Source of the DNA: Clostridiaceae bacterium
GTDB taxonomy: Bacteria > Bacillota > Clostridia > Saccharofermentanales > DTU023
Direction: 5' to 3'
NCBI GenBank assembly: GCA_012838355.1
Contig: DUPJ01000115.1
Coordinates: 1-32,438, forward strand
DNA: 32,438 nucleotides
The stretch's first letter is position 1, and each line of letters starts with the position of its first letter. The notes under the pieces were generated by a model, which did not search any database, was not told where the DNA came from, and saw only the letters and a program-made list of their open reading frames with translations. The translations under genes were made by a program, and so were the position numbers. This document shows, in pieces, positions 1 to 9,112 of this stretch.

Positions 1-2
1 AA

Positions 3-1052
3 GACGATCCTGAAAAGGGCGATCTGGTGCTCGCGGAGCATCCTGCAGTGCTGGACATCACCCCCGATATGCTGGACGATCCCGAACGATTTGATCCGGC
101 TCTCCTGGACCCGCTGCCGGATGTCGTCCGCCTGACCGGCGCAGGCACCTTTCTTGCTGCCGGCTCGAAAGCAAAACTGGCCCGTCTCTGCGGCGAAACC
201 GATACTGCAGAGGTCCCCGCTGTCTGGCAGCGGCTTGCCGGCATGGTGGCTATTGTCACCGGCTCCGCCCAGGGATTCGGTGAAGGGATCGCGCGGGAGC
301 TGGCGAAGGCCGGTGCATCCGTGGTCATTGCCGACCTGAACGGGGAGCTGGCAGCAGATGTCGCGGACAGTCTGAACCGCACATATGGCCCGTTCACGGC
401 AAAAGCCGTGACGGTTGACGTTGGCGACGAAACGTCCGTGCAGGCCATGATTGAAGCGACTGTGCGGTACTTCGGCGGGCTTGACATCTACATCAGCAAC
501 GCCGGCGTGCTCAGAGCCGGCTCACTGGAAGAGATGGATCTGAATGCCTTCACGTTTGTCACGAAGATCAACTACACGGCATATTTTATCGGTACAAAAC
601 ACGCCGCACGTGTCATGCGAAGCCAGAATCTGGCGGCCGGCAGAGGCTGGACGGATATCATTCAGATCAATTCCAAATCGGGACTCGAAGGGTCAAACAA
701 GAATTTCGCGTATGCCGGCGGCAAATTCGGCGGCATCGGACTGACCCAGAGTTTCGCCAAGGAACTTGTGACGGACCGGATCAAGGTCAATGCCGTCTGT
801 CCCGGCAACTACTACGAAGGACCGCTCTGGAGCGACCCCGAGAAGGGCCTTTTCGTGCAGTACCTGAAAGCCGGCAAAGTGGCCGGTGCAAAAACGGTGG
901 ACGACGTCTATCAGGATTACGTCGCCAAGGTCCCGATGAAAAAGGGCTGTTCGCCGCTTGATGTGGCCCGGGCCATTTTCTATATCATTGAACAGGAATA
1001 TGAGACCGGCCAGGCCGTGCCCGTCACGGGCGGCCAGGTTATGCTCCATTAG
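3..1052 (+). CDS. SDR-family dehydrogenase, C-terminal part similar to sorbitol-6-phosphate 2-dehydrogenase (SrlD-like), with an extra N-terminal region; 5' end outside window
   Basis: TGSAQGFGEG nucleotide-binding motif, YAGGK (YxxxK) active site, C-terminal VPMKKGC...TGQAVPVTGGQVML resembling SrlD. The frame is open to the window edge (the listed start at 27 is GTG and the codons before it are open). Confidence 0.8.
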   Translation, partial: DDPEKGDLVLAEHPAVLDITPDMLDDPERFDPALLDPLPDVVRLTGAGTFLAAGSKAKLARLCGETDTAEVPAVWQRLAGMVAIVTGSAQGFGEGIARELAKAGASVVIADLNGELAADVADSLNRTYGPFTAKAVTVDVGDETSVQAMIEATVRYFGGLDIYISNAGVLRAGSLEEMDLNAFTFVTKINYTAYFIGTKHAARVMRSQNLAAGRGWTDIIQINSKSGLEGSNKNFAYAGGKFGGIGLTQSFAKELVTDRIKVNAVCPGNYYEGPLWSDPEKGLFVQYLKAGKVAGAKTVDDVYQDYVAKVPMKKGCSPLDVARAIFYIIEQEYETGQAVPVTGGQVMLH

Positions 1053-1072
1053 AAAGAAAGCGAGGAACACAC

Positions 1073-2461
1073 ATGGCAGAAGTCATTCTTATGCCGCGCC
1101 AGGGCCAATCGGTGGAAAGCTGCATCATCGGCGAATGGCACAAGAAAAAGGGGGACAAGGTCCAGGTCGGCGACAAGCTCTTCACGTATGAAACCGATAA
1201 GGCGACATTCGATGAGGAAGCGTCAGTCGAGGGCACCCTGATCGCCGTTTTCTTTGCCGAAGGCGATGATGTACCGGTGCTCACGAATGTCTGCGTGATC
1301 GGCAGCGAAGACGAGGACTGGCAGTCGTACATTCCCGCCGGCGCAACGGTGGACGGAGCCGGCCAGACAGCCGAACCGGAGGCCGAAGCCGAAAAGACGC
1401 CTGAGAAAACGGAGGAGACAAAGACAGAGCCTGTCCGCTCCGAGCGTGCCGTGGCGGCGCAAACGGACACTGCCGACGGTGCGATCTCGCCGCGGGCGCG
1501 CAGAGCCGCGCTTGATGCCGGCGTCGATTTGCGCGGTGCCGGCGGAAGCGGCCCGAACGGACGCATTATTGAGCGCGATGTGCAGCAGCTGCGCAAGGAA
1601 GGCCGGGTTTACACGTCGGCCGCGGGCAATGCCTACGACACGCGCGTGTCCGGCACCGGCATCGGCGGCCGTGTGCGCGTCAGCGATACGACGAAGCCTG
1701 TGGCGGCAGCTGACGAACCGGAGTACACGGATACGAAACTGCCGCAGATCCGCAAACTCATCGCCAAAGCGATGCACGAGTCCATTTCCGGGATGGCGCA
1801 GCTGACCCTGAACAGCAGCTTCGACGCCACCGACCTGCTCAGACTGCGTGAACAGATGAAGCAAGCCATCGACGGCGGTTTTGCTGAAAAACTGGGACTC
1901 GATCTGCCGGCGAAGGCACCGACTGTCAATGACCTGGTGCTGTTTGCCGTCTCGCGCGTCGCCACGCGGCACGAAGATGCCAATGCGCATTTTCTCGAGG
2001 ACACGATCCGGCGATTCCGGCACGTGCAGCTGGGCGTCGCCGTCGACACACCGCGCGGCCTGATGGTGCCGGTTGTGAGAAATGCCGACCTGCTCAGCCT
2101 GCAGGAGATTGCGGCCGAAGTCAGGCGTCTGGCGGCGGATGCACAAAGCGGTACGATCAATCCGGACGAGATCCGCGGCGGCACGATAACGGTCACCAAT
2201 CTCGGCGGTTTCGGAGTCGAAAGCTTCACACCCGTGATCAATCCGCCCGAGACGTGCATCATCGGCGTGAACGCGATCAAGACGGCGGTCCGCGTTGAAG
2301 ATGGAAACGTAGTCGGTTATCCTGAGATGACTCTTTCGCTGACGATGGATCACCGTGCCTGGGACGGTGCACCGGCAGCCCGTTTTCTGGCTGACCTCTG
2401 TCTGGCGTTGGAAAATATTTCGCTCGTACTGATGAGCGGCTCTTATATAGGAGGTTTCTAG
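1073..2461 (+). CDS. 2-oxoacid dehydrogenase complex E2 (dihydrolipoamide acyltransferase)
   Basis: N-terminal lipoyl domain with ETDKA, acidic linker, peripheral-subunit-binding domain (ISPRARRAALDAGVDLRGAGGSGPNGRIIERDV), catalytic MDHRAWDGAPAARFL. Confidence 0.92.
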   Translation: MAEVILMPRQGQSVESCIIGEWHKKKGDKVQVGDKLFTYETDKATFDEEASVEGTLIAVFFAEGDDVPVLTNVCVIGSEDEDWQSYIPAGATVDGAGQTAEPEAEAEKTPEKTEETKTEPVRSERAVAAQTDTADGAISPRARRAALDAGVDLRGAGGSGPNGRIIERDVQQLRKEGRVYTSAAGNAYDTRVSGTGIGGRVRVSDTTKPVAAADEPEYTDTKLPQIRKLIAKAMHESISGMAQLTLNSSFDATDLLRLREQMKQAIDGGFAEKLGLDLPAKAPTVNDLVLFAVSRVATRHEDANAHFLEDTIRRFRHVQLGVAVDTPRGLMVPVVRNADLLSLQEIAAEVRRLAADAQSGTINPDEIRGGTITVTNLGGFGVESFTPVINPPETCIIGVNAIKTAVRVEDGNVVGYPEMTLSLTMDHRAWDGAPAARFLADLCLALENISLVLMSGSYIGGF

Positions 2462-2462
2462 C

Positions 2463-3827
2463 ATGCATGACCTGATTATTATCGGAGGCGGACCGGGTGG
2501 TTATCTGGCGGCCGAACGCGCCGGACACGCCGGTTTGGATGTCGTCTTGTTTGAGAAGAACAAACTGGGCGGTGTCTGCCTGAACGAGGGGTGCATTCCA
2601 TCGAAGACGCTCCTGAATTCAGCAAAAGTCTTCGAGCACGCGGCACACGGCGAGGTTTTCGGTGTGACCAGCGAGAACGCGCAGATTGACCAGAAAAAAG
2701 TCATTGCACGAAAAAACAAAGTCGTGCGGATACTGGTCGCGGGCGTCAAGGCAGCAATGAAGAAACATAATGTGACCGTCATAGCGGATCGCGCCGTCAT
2801 CACGGGCAAGGTTGCCGGCGGCTACAAGGTGGAGGCTGAAGGCAAAACGTACGAAACCAAAGCGATCATCATCGCGACCGGTTCGGATGCGCTCGTGCCC
2901 CCGATTCCCGGTGCCAGAGAAGGACTCGAAGCCGGCTACGTGCTGACGAACCGCGAGATTCTCGACCTTGATGTCATTCCCGAGACCATGACGATCGTCG
3001 GCGGCGGCGTCATCGGCCTGGAAATGGCGAGCTACTTCCAGACGGTCGGCACCAAAGTGACGGTGGTCGAAATGCTCGACCATATTGCCGGCGCGACGGA
3101 CCGTGAAATATCGAATCTGCTTTTGAAGAACTATGAGAAGAAAGGCATCACCTTTCATCTCGGCTGCAAAGTGACGGGCATCGAGAAAGGCCGCGTGCTG
3201 TACGAGCAGGACGGCGAACAAAAGTCTGTCGAGGCCGAATACACGCTGCTTTCAATCGGCAGACGCGCGAATACGAATTTAATCGGCCTGGAGTCGATCG
3301 GTGTCTACACGGAGCGAGGCGCCATAGTCACCGACGAACAGGGGCTGACGAACGTGCCGAACGTCTACGCCGTCGGCGATGTGAATGGGCGCTGCATGCT
3401 GGCGCACGCCGCCTATCGCGAAGCAGAGGTGGCCGTCAGCACCATCCTCGGCAAGAAAGACATGATGCGCTACAACGCCGTGCCGTCCGTCATCTATACC
3501 AATCCGGAGGTCGCCTCGGTCGGCTTCAGTGAAGAAGAACTGATCGAAAAAGGCATGGCCTACAAAAAACAGGTGACCCCGATGTCCTACAGCGGGCGTT
3601 ATCAGGCGGAAACAGACAAAGGCGACGGGATCTGCAAACTGCTGGTGGATCCGGAGACCAATCGGCTGCTCGGCGTTCATCTGCTCGGCAGCTACGCTTC
3701 CGAAATCATTCTGGCAGCGGGAACCTTTATCGAGACGGAAATGACCGTTGATGATATCAGGGAAGTGGTGTTCGCGCATCCGACCGTCAGTGAAGTGCTG
3801 CGTGAAGCCGTCTTTCAACTCGAATGA
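2463..3827 (+). CDS. lpdA: Dihydrolipoyl dehydrogenase (E3)
   Basis: GGGPGGYLAAERA FAD motif, GGVCLNEGCIPSKTLL redox-active CxxxxC, C-terminal HPTVSEVLREA. Start codon lies 1 nt after the E2 stop. Confidence 0.95.
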   Translation: MHDLIIIGGGPGGYLAAERAGHAGLDVVLFEKNKLGGVCLNEGCIPSKTLLNSAKVFEHAAHGEVFGVTSENAQIDQKKVIARKNKVVRILVAGVKAAMKKHNVTVIADRAVITGKVAGGYKVEAEGKTYETKAIIIATGSDALVPPIPGAREGLEAGYVLTNREILDLDVIPETMTIVGGGVIGLEMASYFQTVGTKVTVVEMLDHIAGATDREISNLLLKNYEKKGITFHLGCKVTGIEKGRVLYEQDGEQKSVEAEYTLLSIGRRANTNLIGLESIGVYTERGAIVTDEQGLTNVPNVYAVGDVNGRCMLAHAAYREAEVAVSTILGKKDMMRYNAVPSVIYTNPEVASVGFSEEELIEKGMAYKKQVTPMSYSGRYQAETDKGDGICKLLVDPETNRLLGVHLLGSYASEIILAAGTFIETEMTVDDIREVVFAHPTVSEVLREAVFQLE

Positions 3828-3864
3828 CAAACTCTCGAATGACATACTAAGGAGAACATAAACC

Positions 3865-6333
3865 ATGCCCAAGTCACAATTCATTGATCCGGCAGAAGCG
3901 AGAAAACCGGGCGTCATCAAGTTTCAGGATATTTTGCTGAATCAGTACGACAAGACGATGAAGGATGAGCTCGCTCACTTCGAAAAGGAAGATCTCATCA
4001 ATATCTTCTTTGACATGCGCCTGATTCGCGAGTTCGAAGAAATGCTGATGTCGATCAAGACGCAGAACAACTACCGCGGTCTGGAGTACAACAATCCGGG
4101 ACCGGCTCACCTGTCCATCGGTCAGGAGGCGGCGGCCGTCGGTCAGGCGTATTATCTTGACAAGCACGACTTCATCTTCGGTTCGCACCGCAGCCACGGC
4201 GAACTCCTGGCAAAATGCTTTTCGGCCATCCGCAAAATGGATGACAGCGAGCTCAAGACCGTTATGTCGGACTACATGGGCGGTGAGATTGATCAGATTG
4301 TCTCTTCAAAAACGTACGAGTCCGTCAAAGACAAGGCGGTCGCCTTCGTTCTGTACGGCGTGCTGGCCGAGATCTTTGCCAAGGAAACCGGGTTCAACAA
4401 GGGCCTCGGCGGCTCCATGCACAGCTACTTCCTGCCGTTCGGTGTCTTCCCGAACAACGCCATTGTAGGCGGTTCGGCCGACATCTCGGTCGGCGCGGCA
4501 CTGTTCAAGAAAATCAACCGTGAAAAGGGTGTCGTCATCGCCAACATCGGCGACGGTTCACTCGGCTGCGGCCCTGTCTGGGAAGCATTCATGCTGTCCG
4601 CAATGGATCAGTACAGAGAGCTCTGGGAAGGCGACATGAAGGGCGGCCTGCCGATCCTCTTCAATATCAACAACAACCAGTACGCCATGGGCGGGCAGAC
4701 ACAGGGCGAGACGATGGGCTATGACCATGTCGCCCGCGTCGGTGCCGGCATCAATCCCGAGCAGATGCACGCCGAGCGCGTCGACGGATTCAATCCGCTC
4801 GCCGTAATCGAAGCGATGGGCAGAAAGCTGGAGCTTCTCCGAAACAAAAAGGGACCTGTCCTGCTCGACACCCTGACCTACCGCTTCTCGGGACACTCCC
4901 CCTCTGACGCGGACTCGTATCGAACGGCCGAAGAAAAGAAAGCCTGGATGGATGTCGACCCGATCGCAACGTATGCCGCCGATCTGCTGGCCAATGATGT
5001 CCTGGATCAGGCGACACTCGATCTGCTCACAGGCAGGATCGAATCCTTTGTCTACGATGCCGTCGCGCTTGCGATCGACTCCGAAAAATCGCCCCGCATG
5101 GACCTGATGGCCGAGCCGGATGCAATCGAAAAGCTGATGTTTTCCAACCGCAGCGTGAAAGCACTTTCGGATGCGAAACCGGATATGCTGATGGCGCGTG
5201 AGGACAATCCGCGTGTGAAGCAGATCGCCAAACGCGAGCGCTTTGCCTTCGATCAGGACGGCAAGCCGTTCTCCAAGAACAAAACGTACCAGTTCCGTGA
5301 CGCCGTGTTCGAAGCGGTGCTCGACAAGTTCTACGAAGATCCCACGCTGGTCGCCTACGGCGAGGAAAACCGCGACTGGGGCGGTGCCTTTGCCGTCTAC
5401 CGCGGCCTGACTGAAGCCGTACCGTACCACCGCCTGTTCAACTCCCCGATCTCGGAAGCCGCGATCGTCGGTTCCGCCGTCGGCTACGCCATGGCAGGCG
5501 GGCGCGCGCTGGTCGAACTGATGTACTGTGACTTCCTCGGCCGCTCCGGTGACGAGGTCTTCAATCAGCTGCCGAAGTGGCAGGCCATGTCGGGCGGACT
5601 CCTGAACATGCCGGTGGTCCTGCGCGTATCGGTCGGCTCGAAATACGGTGCCCAGCACTCGCAGGACTGGACGTCGCTCTGTGCGCACGTGCCCGGCCTG
5701 AAAGTGGTATTCCCGGTCACACCTTACGATGCCAAGGGCATGATGACGGCCGCACTGAACGGCACCGACCCTGTGATTTTCTTTGAAAGCCAGCGGCTCT
5801 ACGATATCGGCGAGCAGTTTGTCGCGGGCGGTGTGCCCGAGGGCAGCTATGAAGTGCCGCTCGGCGAACCGGCGATCCGCCGCACCGGAAGCGACGTCAC
5901 GATTCTCACGATCGGCGCCACTTTGTACCGCGCGCTTGAAGCCGCAGAGACGCTGTCAGCAGAGTACGGCATTGAAGCCGAAGTCATCGACGCGCGTTCG
6001 ATGGTGCCGTTCAATTATGATCCGGTCGTCGAATCCGTCAAAAAGACAGGCAAGTGCATCGTCGCCGGTGACGCCTGCGAGCGCGGATCGTATCTGCAGG
6101 ATCTGGCACAGAATATCCAGACGCTGGCCTTCGATTATCTGGACGGCCCCGTTTCGGTGCTTGGATCCAGAAACTGGATCACGCCTGCCTTTGAGCTGGA
6201 AAACGACTTTTTCCCGCAGGCCGGTGACTTCATCGACATTTATCACCAGCGTCTGGAACCGATTCCGGGCTACACGCCGATCAGCACCTACACCGGCGTG
6301 GAGCTGAAACGACGCAGCAAGCTGGGCGTATAA
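3865..6333 (+). CDS. Fused 2-oxoacid dehydrogenase E1 alpha-beta (822 aa, TPP-dependent)
   Basis: Alpha half: HRSHGELLAK, GLGGSMH, IGDGS...NINNNQYAMGG TPP motif, SGHSPSD. Beta half: GEENRDWGGAFAVYRGL, SPISEAAIVGSAVGYAMAG. One uninterrupted ORF with an AAGGAG RBS. Confidence 0.92.
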   Translation: MPKSQFIDPAEARKPGVIKFQDILLNQYDKTMKDELAHFEKEDLINIFFDMRLIREFEEMLMSIKTQNNYRGLEYNNPGPAHLSIGQEAAAVGQAYYLDKHDFIFGSHRSHGELLAKCFSAIRKMDDSELKTVMSDYMGGEIDQIVSSKTYESVKDKAVAFVLYGVLAEIFAKETGFNKGLGGSMHSYFLPFGVFPNNAIVGGSADISVGAALFKKINREKGVVIANIGDGSLGCGPVWEAFMLSAMDQYRELWEGDMKGGLPILFNINNNQYAMGGQTQGETMGYDHVARVGAGINPEQMHAERVDGFNPLAVIEAMGRKLELLRNKKGPVLLDTLTYRFSGHSPSDADSYRTAEEKKAWMDVDPIATYAADLLANDVLDQATLDLLTGRIESFVYDAVALAIDSEKSPRMDLMAEPDAIEKLMFSNRSVKALSDAKPDMLMAREDNPRVKQIAKRERFAFDQDGKPFSKNKTYQFRDAVFEAVLDKFYEDPTLVAYGEENRDWGGAFAVYRGLTEAVPYHRLFNSPISEAAIVGSAVGYAMAGGRALVELMYCDFLGRSGDEVFNQLPKWQAMSGGLLNMPVVLRVSVGSKYGAQHSQDWTSLCAHVPGLKVVFPVTPYDAKGMMTAALNGTDPVIFFESQRLYDIGEQFVAGGVPEGSYEVPLGEPAIRRTGSDVTILTIGATLYRALEAAETLSAEYGIEAEVIDARSMVPFNYDPVVESVKKTGKCIVAGDACERGSYLQDLAQNIQTLAFDYLDGPVSVLGSRNWITPAFELENDFFPQAGDFIDIYHQRLEPIPGYTPISTYTGVELKRRSKLGV

Positions 6334-6344
6334 CCAGAGGTAAC

Positions 6345-7634
6345 ATGAACGTCTCAAACGAAAAAAATGCACTGAATCAATCGGATCGCGACCGACGGCT
6401 TTACGCCGTCGGTCGTATCTCGCTTTGCCGCGAAAAAGGCGATCTGGCGTTTTTGCCGGCCACGACCGATGTCAACTCGCATATTCACACGACCTATTCA
6501 TTTTCACCGTACACGCCGGCGATGGCCGTGCTGAAATCGGTTGAAGCCGGACTCGCCACCTGCGGCATTATGGATCACGATTCGGTGGCGGGTGTGGAGG
6601 AATTCCACCTTGCCGGTGAAGCGCTCGGCATCAAAACGACGGCCGGCTGCGAAATCCGCGCGTCGTTTGACGGCACATTTCTGGCCGCGACGCGCATCAA
6701 CAATCCGGATCAGCGAGGTGTGGCCTATCTTGCCATGCACGGCATACCGCGCCGGAGTCTGCCGGCCGTGCGGCACTTTCTCAAGCCCGTTCGCCAGGCC
6801 AGAAAGCGCCGCAACAAGATGATGGCCGACACGATCGCCGGGCTCCTGAAACCGCACGGCATCGACTACGCCTACGAAGACGCCGAAGCGCTTTCCAACT
6901 TCGCCGAAGGCGGCAGCGTGACCGAGCGTCACCTGATCTTCGCCGTAGTAAAAAAGCTTGTTGCTCTGGCGGACAGCAGGAAACAGCCGCTGTCTGAAAC
7001 AACCGCCGCCGTATTCGGCATCCGGCCGGATGACAAGGCGGTGCGCCGGATCGACGATCCGCAAAACCCCCACCGCGAATACGATTTGCTTGGTGTTCTG
7101 AAGAGCCGGCTGGTCGAGCAGTTCTATCTCGACGCGACCGACGAATGCCCGCCGGTACGCGATGTCGTGGCGTTTTGCCGGGAACACGGCATCATCCTGG
7201 CATACCCGTATCTCGGCGACATCAGCGAATCCGTGACCGGCGACAAGAAGGCGCAGACGTTCGAGGACAGTTATCTGGAAGCGCTTCTTGATCTGCTGGC
7301 CGAGCTCGGCATTGAGGCGATCACGTTCATGCCGTCGCGCAACACGCCGGAGCAGCTGGAACGGCTGATGGCGCTGGCCGAGGCGCGGCATCTCTTTCAG
7401 ATTTCCGGTGAGGATATCAACCAGCCGCGGCAGTCGTTCGTCTGTGAAGCGATGCGAAGCGATACGTTCGATCATCTGAGGATCGCCGCCCATGCCCTCA
7501 TCGGGCACGAGCGCGAAGCGAATATCGATCTGGAGCGCGGCTTTTTCTCCGGCATGACAAAAGCGGCCTATCCTGACTTGCATGACCGGATGGAACATTT
7601 TGCCCGGCTTTCGGAACAAGGAGGACACACATGA
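6345..7634 (+). CDS. PHP-domain metal-dependent hydrolase-like protein
   Basis: DVNSHIHTTYSFSPYTP (HxH), GIMDHDSVAG and GCEI motifs of PHP proteins; located 11 nt after the E1 stop. Confidence 0.75.
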   Translation: MNVSNEKNALNQSDRDRRLYAVGRISLCREKGDLAFLPATTDVNSHIHTTYSFSPYTPAMAVLKSVEAGLATCGIMDHDSVAGVEEFHLAGEALGIKTTAGCEIRASFDGTFLAATRINNPDQRGVAYLAMHGIPRRSLPAVRHFLKPVRQARKRRNKMMADTIAGLLKPHGIDYAYEDAEALSNFAEGGSVTERHLIFAVVKKLVALADSRKQPLSETTAAVFGIRPDDKAVRRIDDPQNPHREYDLLGVLKSRLVEQFYLDATDECPPVRDVVAFCREHGIILAYPYLGDISESVTGDKKAQTFEDSYLEALLDLLAELGIEAITFMPSRNTPEQLERLMALAEARHLFQISGEDINQPRQSFVCEAMRSDTFDHLRIAAHALIGHEREANIDLERGFFSGMTKAAYPDLHDRMEHFARLSEQGGHT

Positions 7635-9112
7635 AGATACATCGCGCACTTGCCTTTGACATCGGCGCATCGAGCGGTCGTGCCATCCTCGGAGAATTCG
7701 ACGGTGACCGCATCACGCTGTCGGAGATACACCGTTTTTCCAACGATCCGGTGTTGCTTCAGGGCACGCTTTACTGGGATGTTCTGCGCCTCTTTCACGA
7801 GATCCGTCAGGGACTTCTGACCGCCAAGCATGACGGCGCCGTAGACAGCATCGGCATTGACACGTGGGGTGTGGACTTCGGTCTGCTGGACCGGGACGGC
7901 CGGCTGCTCGAAAACCCGATTCACTACCGCGACCGCCGCACCGAGACGGTGCTTGCCGATTTCGAAGCGGTCATGCCGACCGCAGAACTTTACCGCCGTA
8001 CCGGCATCCAGATGATGCCCATCAACACGATTTTCCAGCTCTACTCGCTCGTCCTGAGCCGGCCTGAGCTGCTTGAGCGGACCGCCACGGCACTCCTGAT
8101 GCCGGACCTTCTGGCCTACTTTCTGACAGGAGAAATGGGGAGCGAATATACGATCGCCTCCACAACCGGACTGCTCGATCCGCACAAGCGGCAGTGGGAT
8201 CGCGCTTTGTTTCAAAAAGCGGGGCTGAAACCGGATCTCTTCCCTGACGTCGTCATGCCGGGTACGCAGGCCGGCGCGCTGTCGGCGGAGATCCAGCAGG
8301 AACTTTCGGTACCGGCCATTCCCGTTTACCGCGTGACATCGCACGACACGGCTTCGGCCGTTCTGGCCGTCCCTGCAGACCACGATGACTTCATTTACAT
8401 TTCCTCCGGCACCTGGTCCCTCATGGGCATTGAAACCGCGAAGCCGATGCTGGATGAAGACAGCGTCAAGATCGGTTACACGAACGAAGGCGGCTACGGC
8501 GGCAAGATCCGCTACCTGAAAAATATCATGGGACTGTGGCTGATTCAGGAATCGAGGCGGCAGTGGATCCGCGAAGGCAAAAACCTGAGCTACGCCGACA
8601 TGGAACGTCTGGCTCTGGAAAAACCGGCGTTCGTCAGTCTGGTCGATCCCGACGATGCCCGATTTACGGCACCCGGGGATCTTCCGAACCGCATCCGGGA
8701 AATCTGCAAAGAGACAAATCAGCCGATCCCGAAAGACGAAGGTGAAGTCGTCCGTGTCATTTACGAAAGCCTTGCGCTCAAATACCGGGCGGTGAAAGAA
8801 ACGCTGGAAAAAGTCACGCAGCGGGATTTTGCACAGATTCACGTGGTCGGAGGCGGCACCAAGGACGGTCTCCTGTCTCAGTTCACGGCGAATGCCACGA
8901 ACGCCACCGTAGTGGCCGGTCCAATCGAAGCGACAGCCATGGGCAACGTCGCCGTGCAGCTCCTGGCGGAAAAAAGACTGGAGAATGTTCAGGCGGTGCG
9001 GCATGTCGTCGCCAATTCGTTCAACACACTGACGTATGAGCCGAAGGAAACAGCCGCGTGGGACAGCGCCTACGCACGCTACAAAAAATTATTTGGAGAA
9101 CACCATGAGTAA
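7631..9112 (+). CDS. rhaB: Rhamnulokinase (FGGY family)
   Basis: FDIGASSGRAILGEF, GIDTWGVDFGLLD, SSGTWSLMG, HVVGGGTKDGLLSQFTAN; ATGA overlap with the PHP gene; AGGAGG RBS. Confidence 0.9.
   Translation: MKIHRALAFDIGASSGRAILGEFDGDRITLSEIHRFSNDPVLLQGTLYWDVLRLFHEIRQGLLTAKHDGAVDSIGIDTWGVDFGLLDRDGRLLENPIHYRDRRTETVLADFEAVMPTAELYRRTGIQMMPINTIFQLYSLVLSRPELLERTATALLMPDLLAYFLTGEMGSEYTIASTTGLLDPHKRQWDRALFQKAGLKPDLFPDVVMPGTQAGALSAEIQQELSVPAIPVYRVTSHDTASAVLAVPADHDDFIYISSGTWSLMGIETAKPMLDEDSVKIGYTNEGGYGGKIRYLKNIMGLWLIQESRRQWIREGKNLSYADMERLALEKPAFVSLVDPDDARFTAPGDLPNRIREICKETNQPIPKDEGEVVRVIYESLALKYRAVKETLEKVTQRDFAQIHVVGGGTKDGLLSQFTANATNATVVAGPIEATAMGNVAVQLLAEKRLENVQAVRHVVANSFNTLTYEPKETAAWDSAYARYKKLFGEHHE

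Noticed and set aside
1223-2464. Long antisense ORF (413 aa) opposite E2
   Set aside because: Low-complexity His/Arg-rich translation opposite a well-supported gene; high-GC codon bias produces such shadow ORFs.
4558-5688. Antisense ORF (376 aa) opposite fused E1
   Set aside because: Shadow ORF of a confidently assigned gene, no recognisable domain.
6504-7670. Antisense ORF (388 aa) opposite the PHP gene
   Set aside because: Shadow ORF, no recognisable domain.
7568-9004. Antisense ORF (478 aa) opposite rhaB
   Set aside because: Nearly as long as rhaB, but Phe/Arg/His-rich without domain motifs; rhaB motifs are unambiguous.
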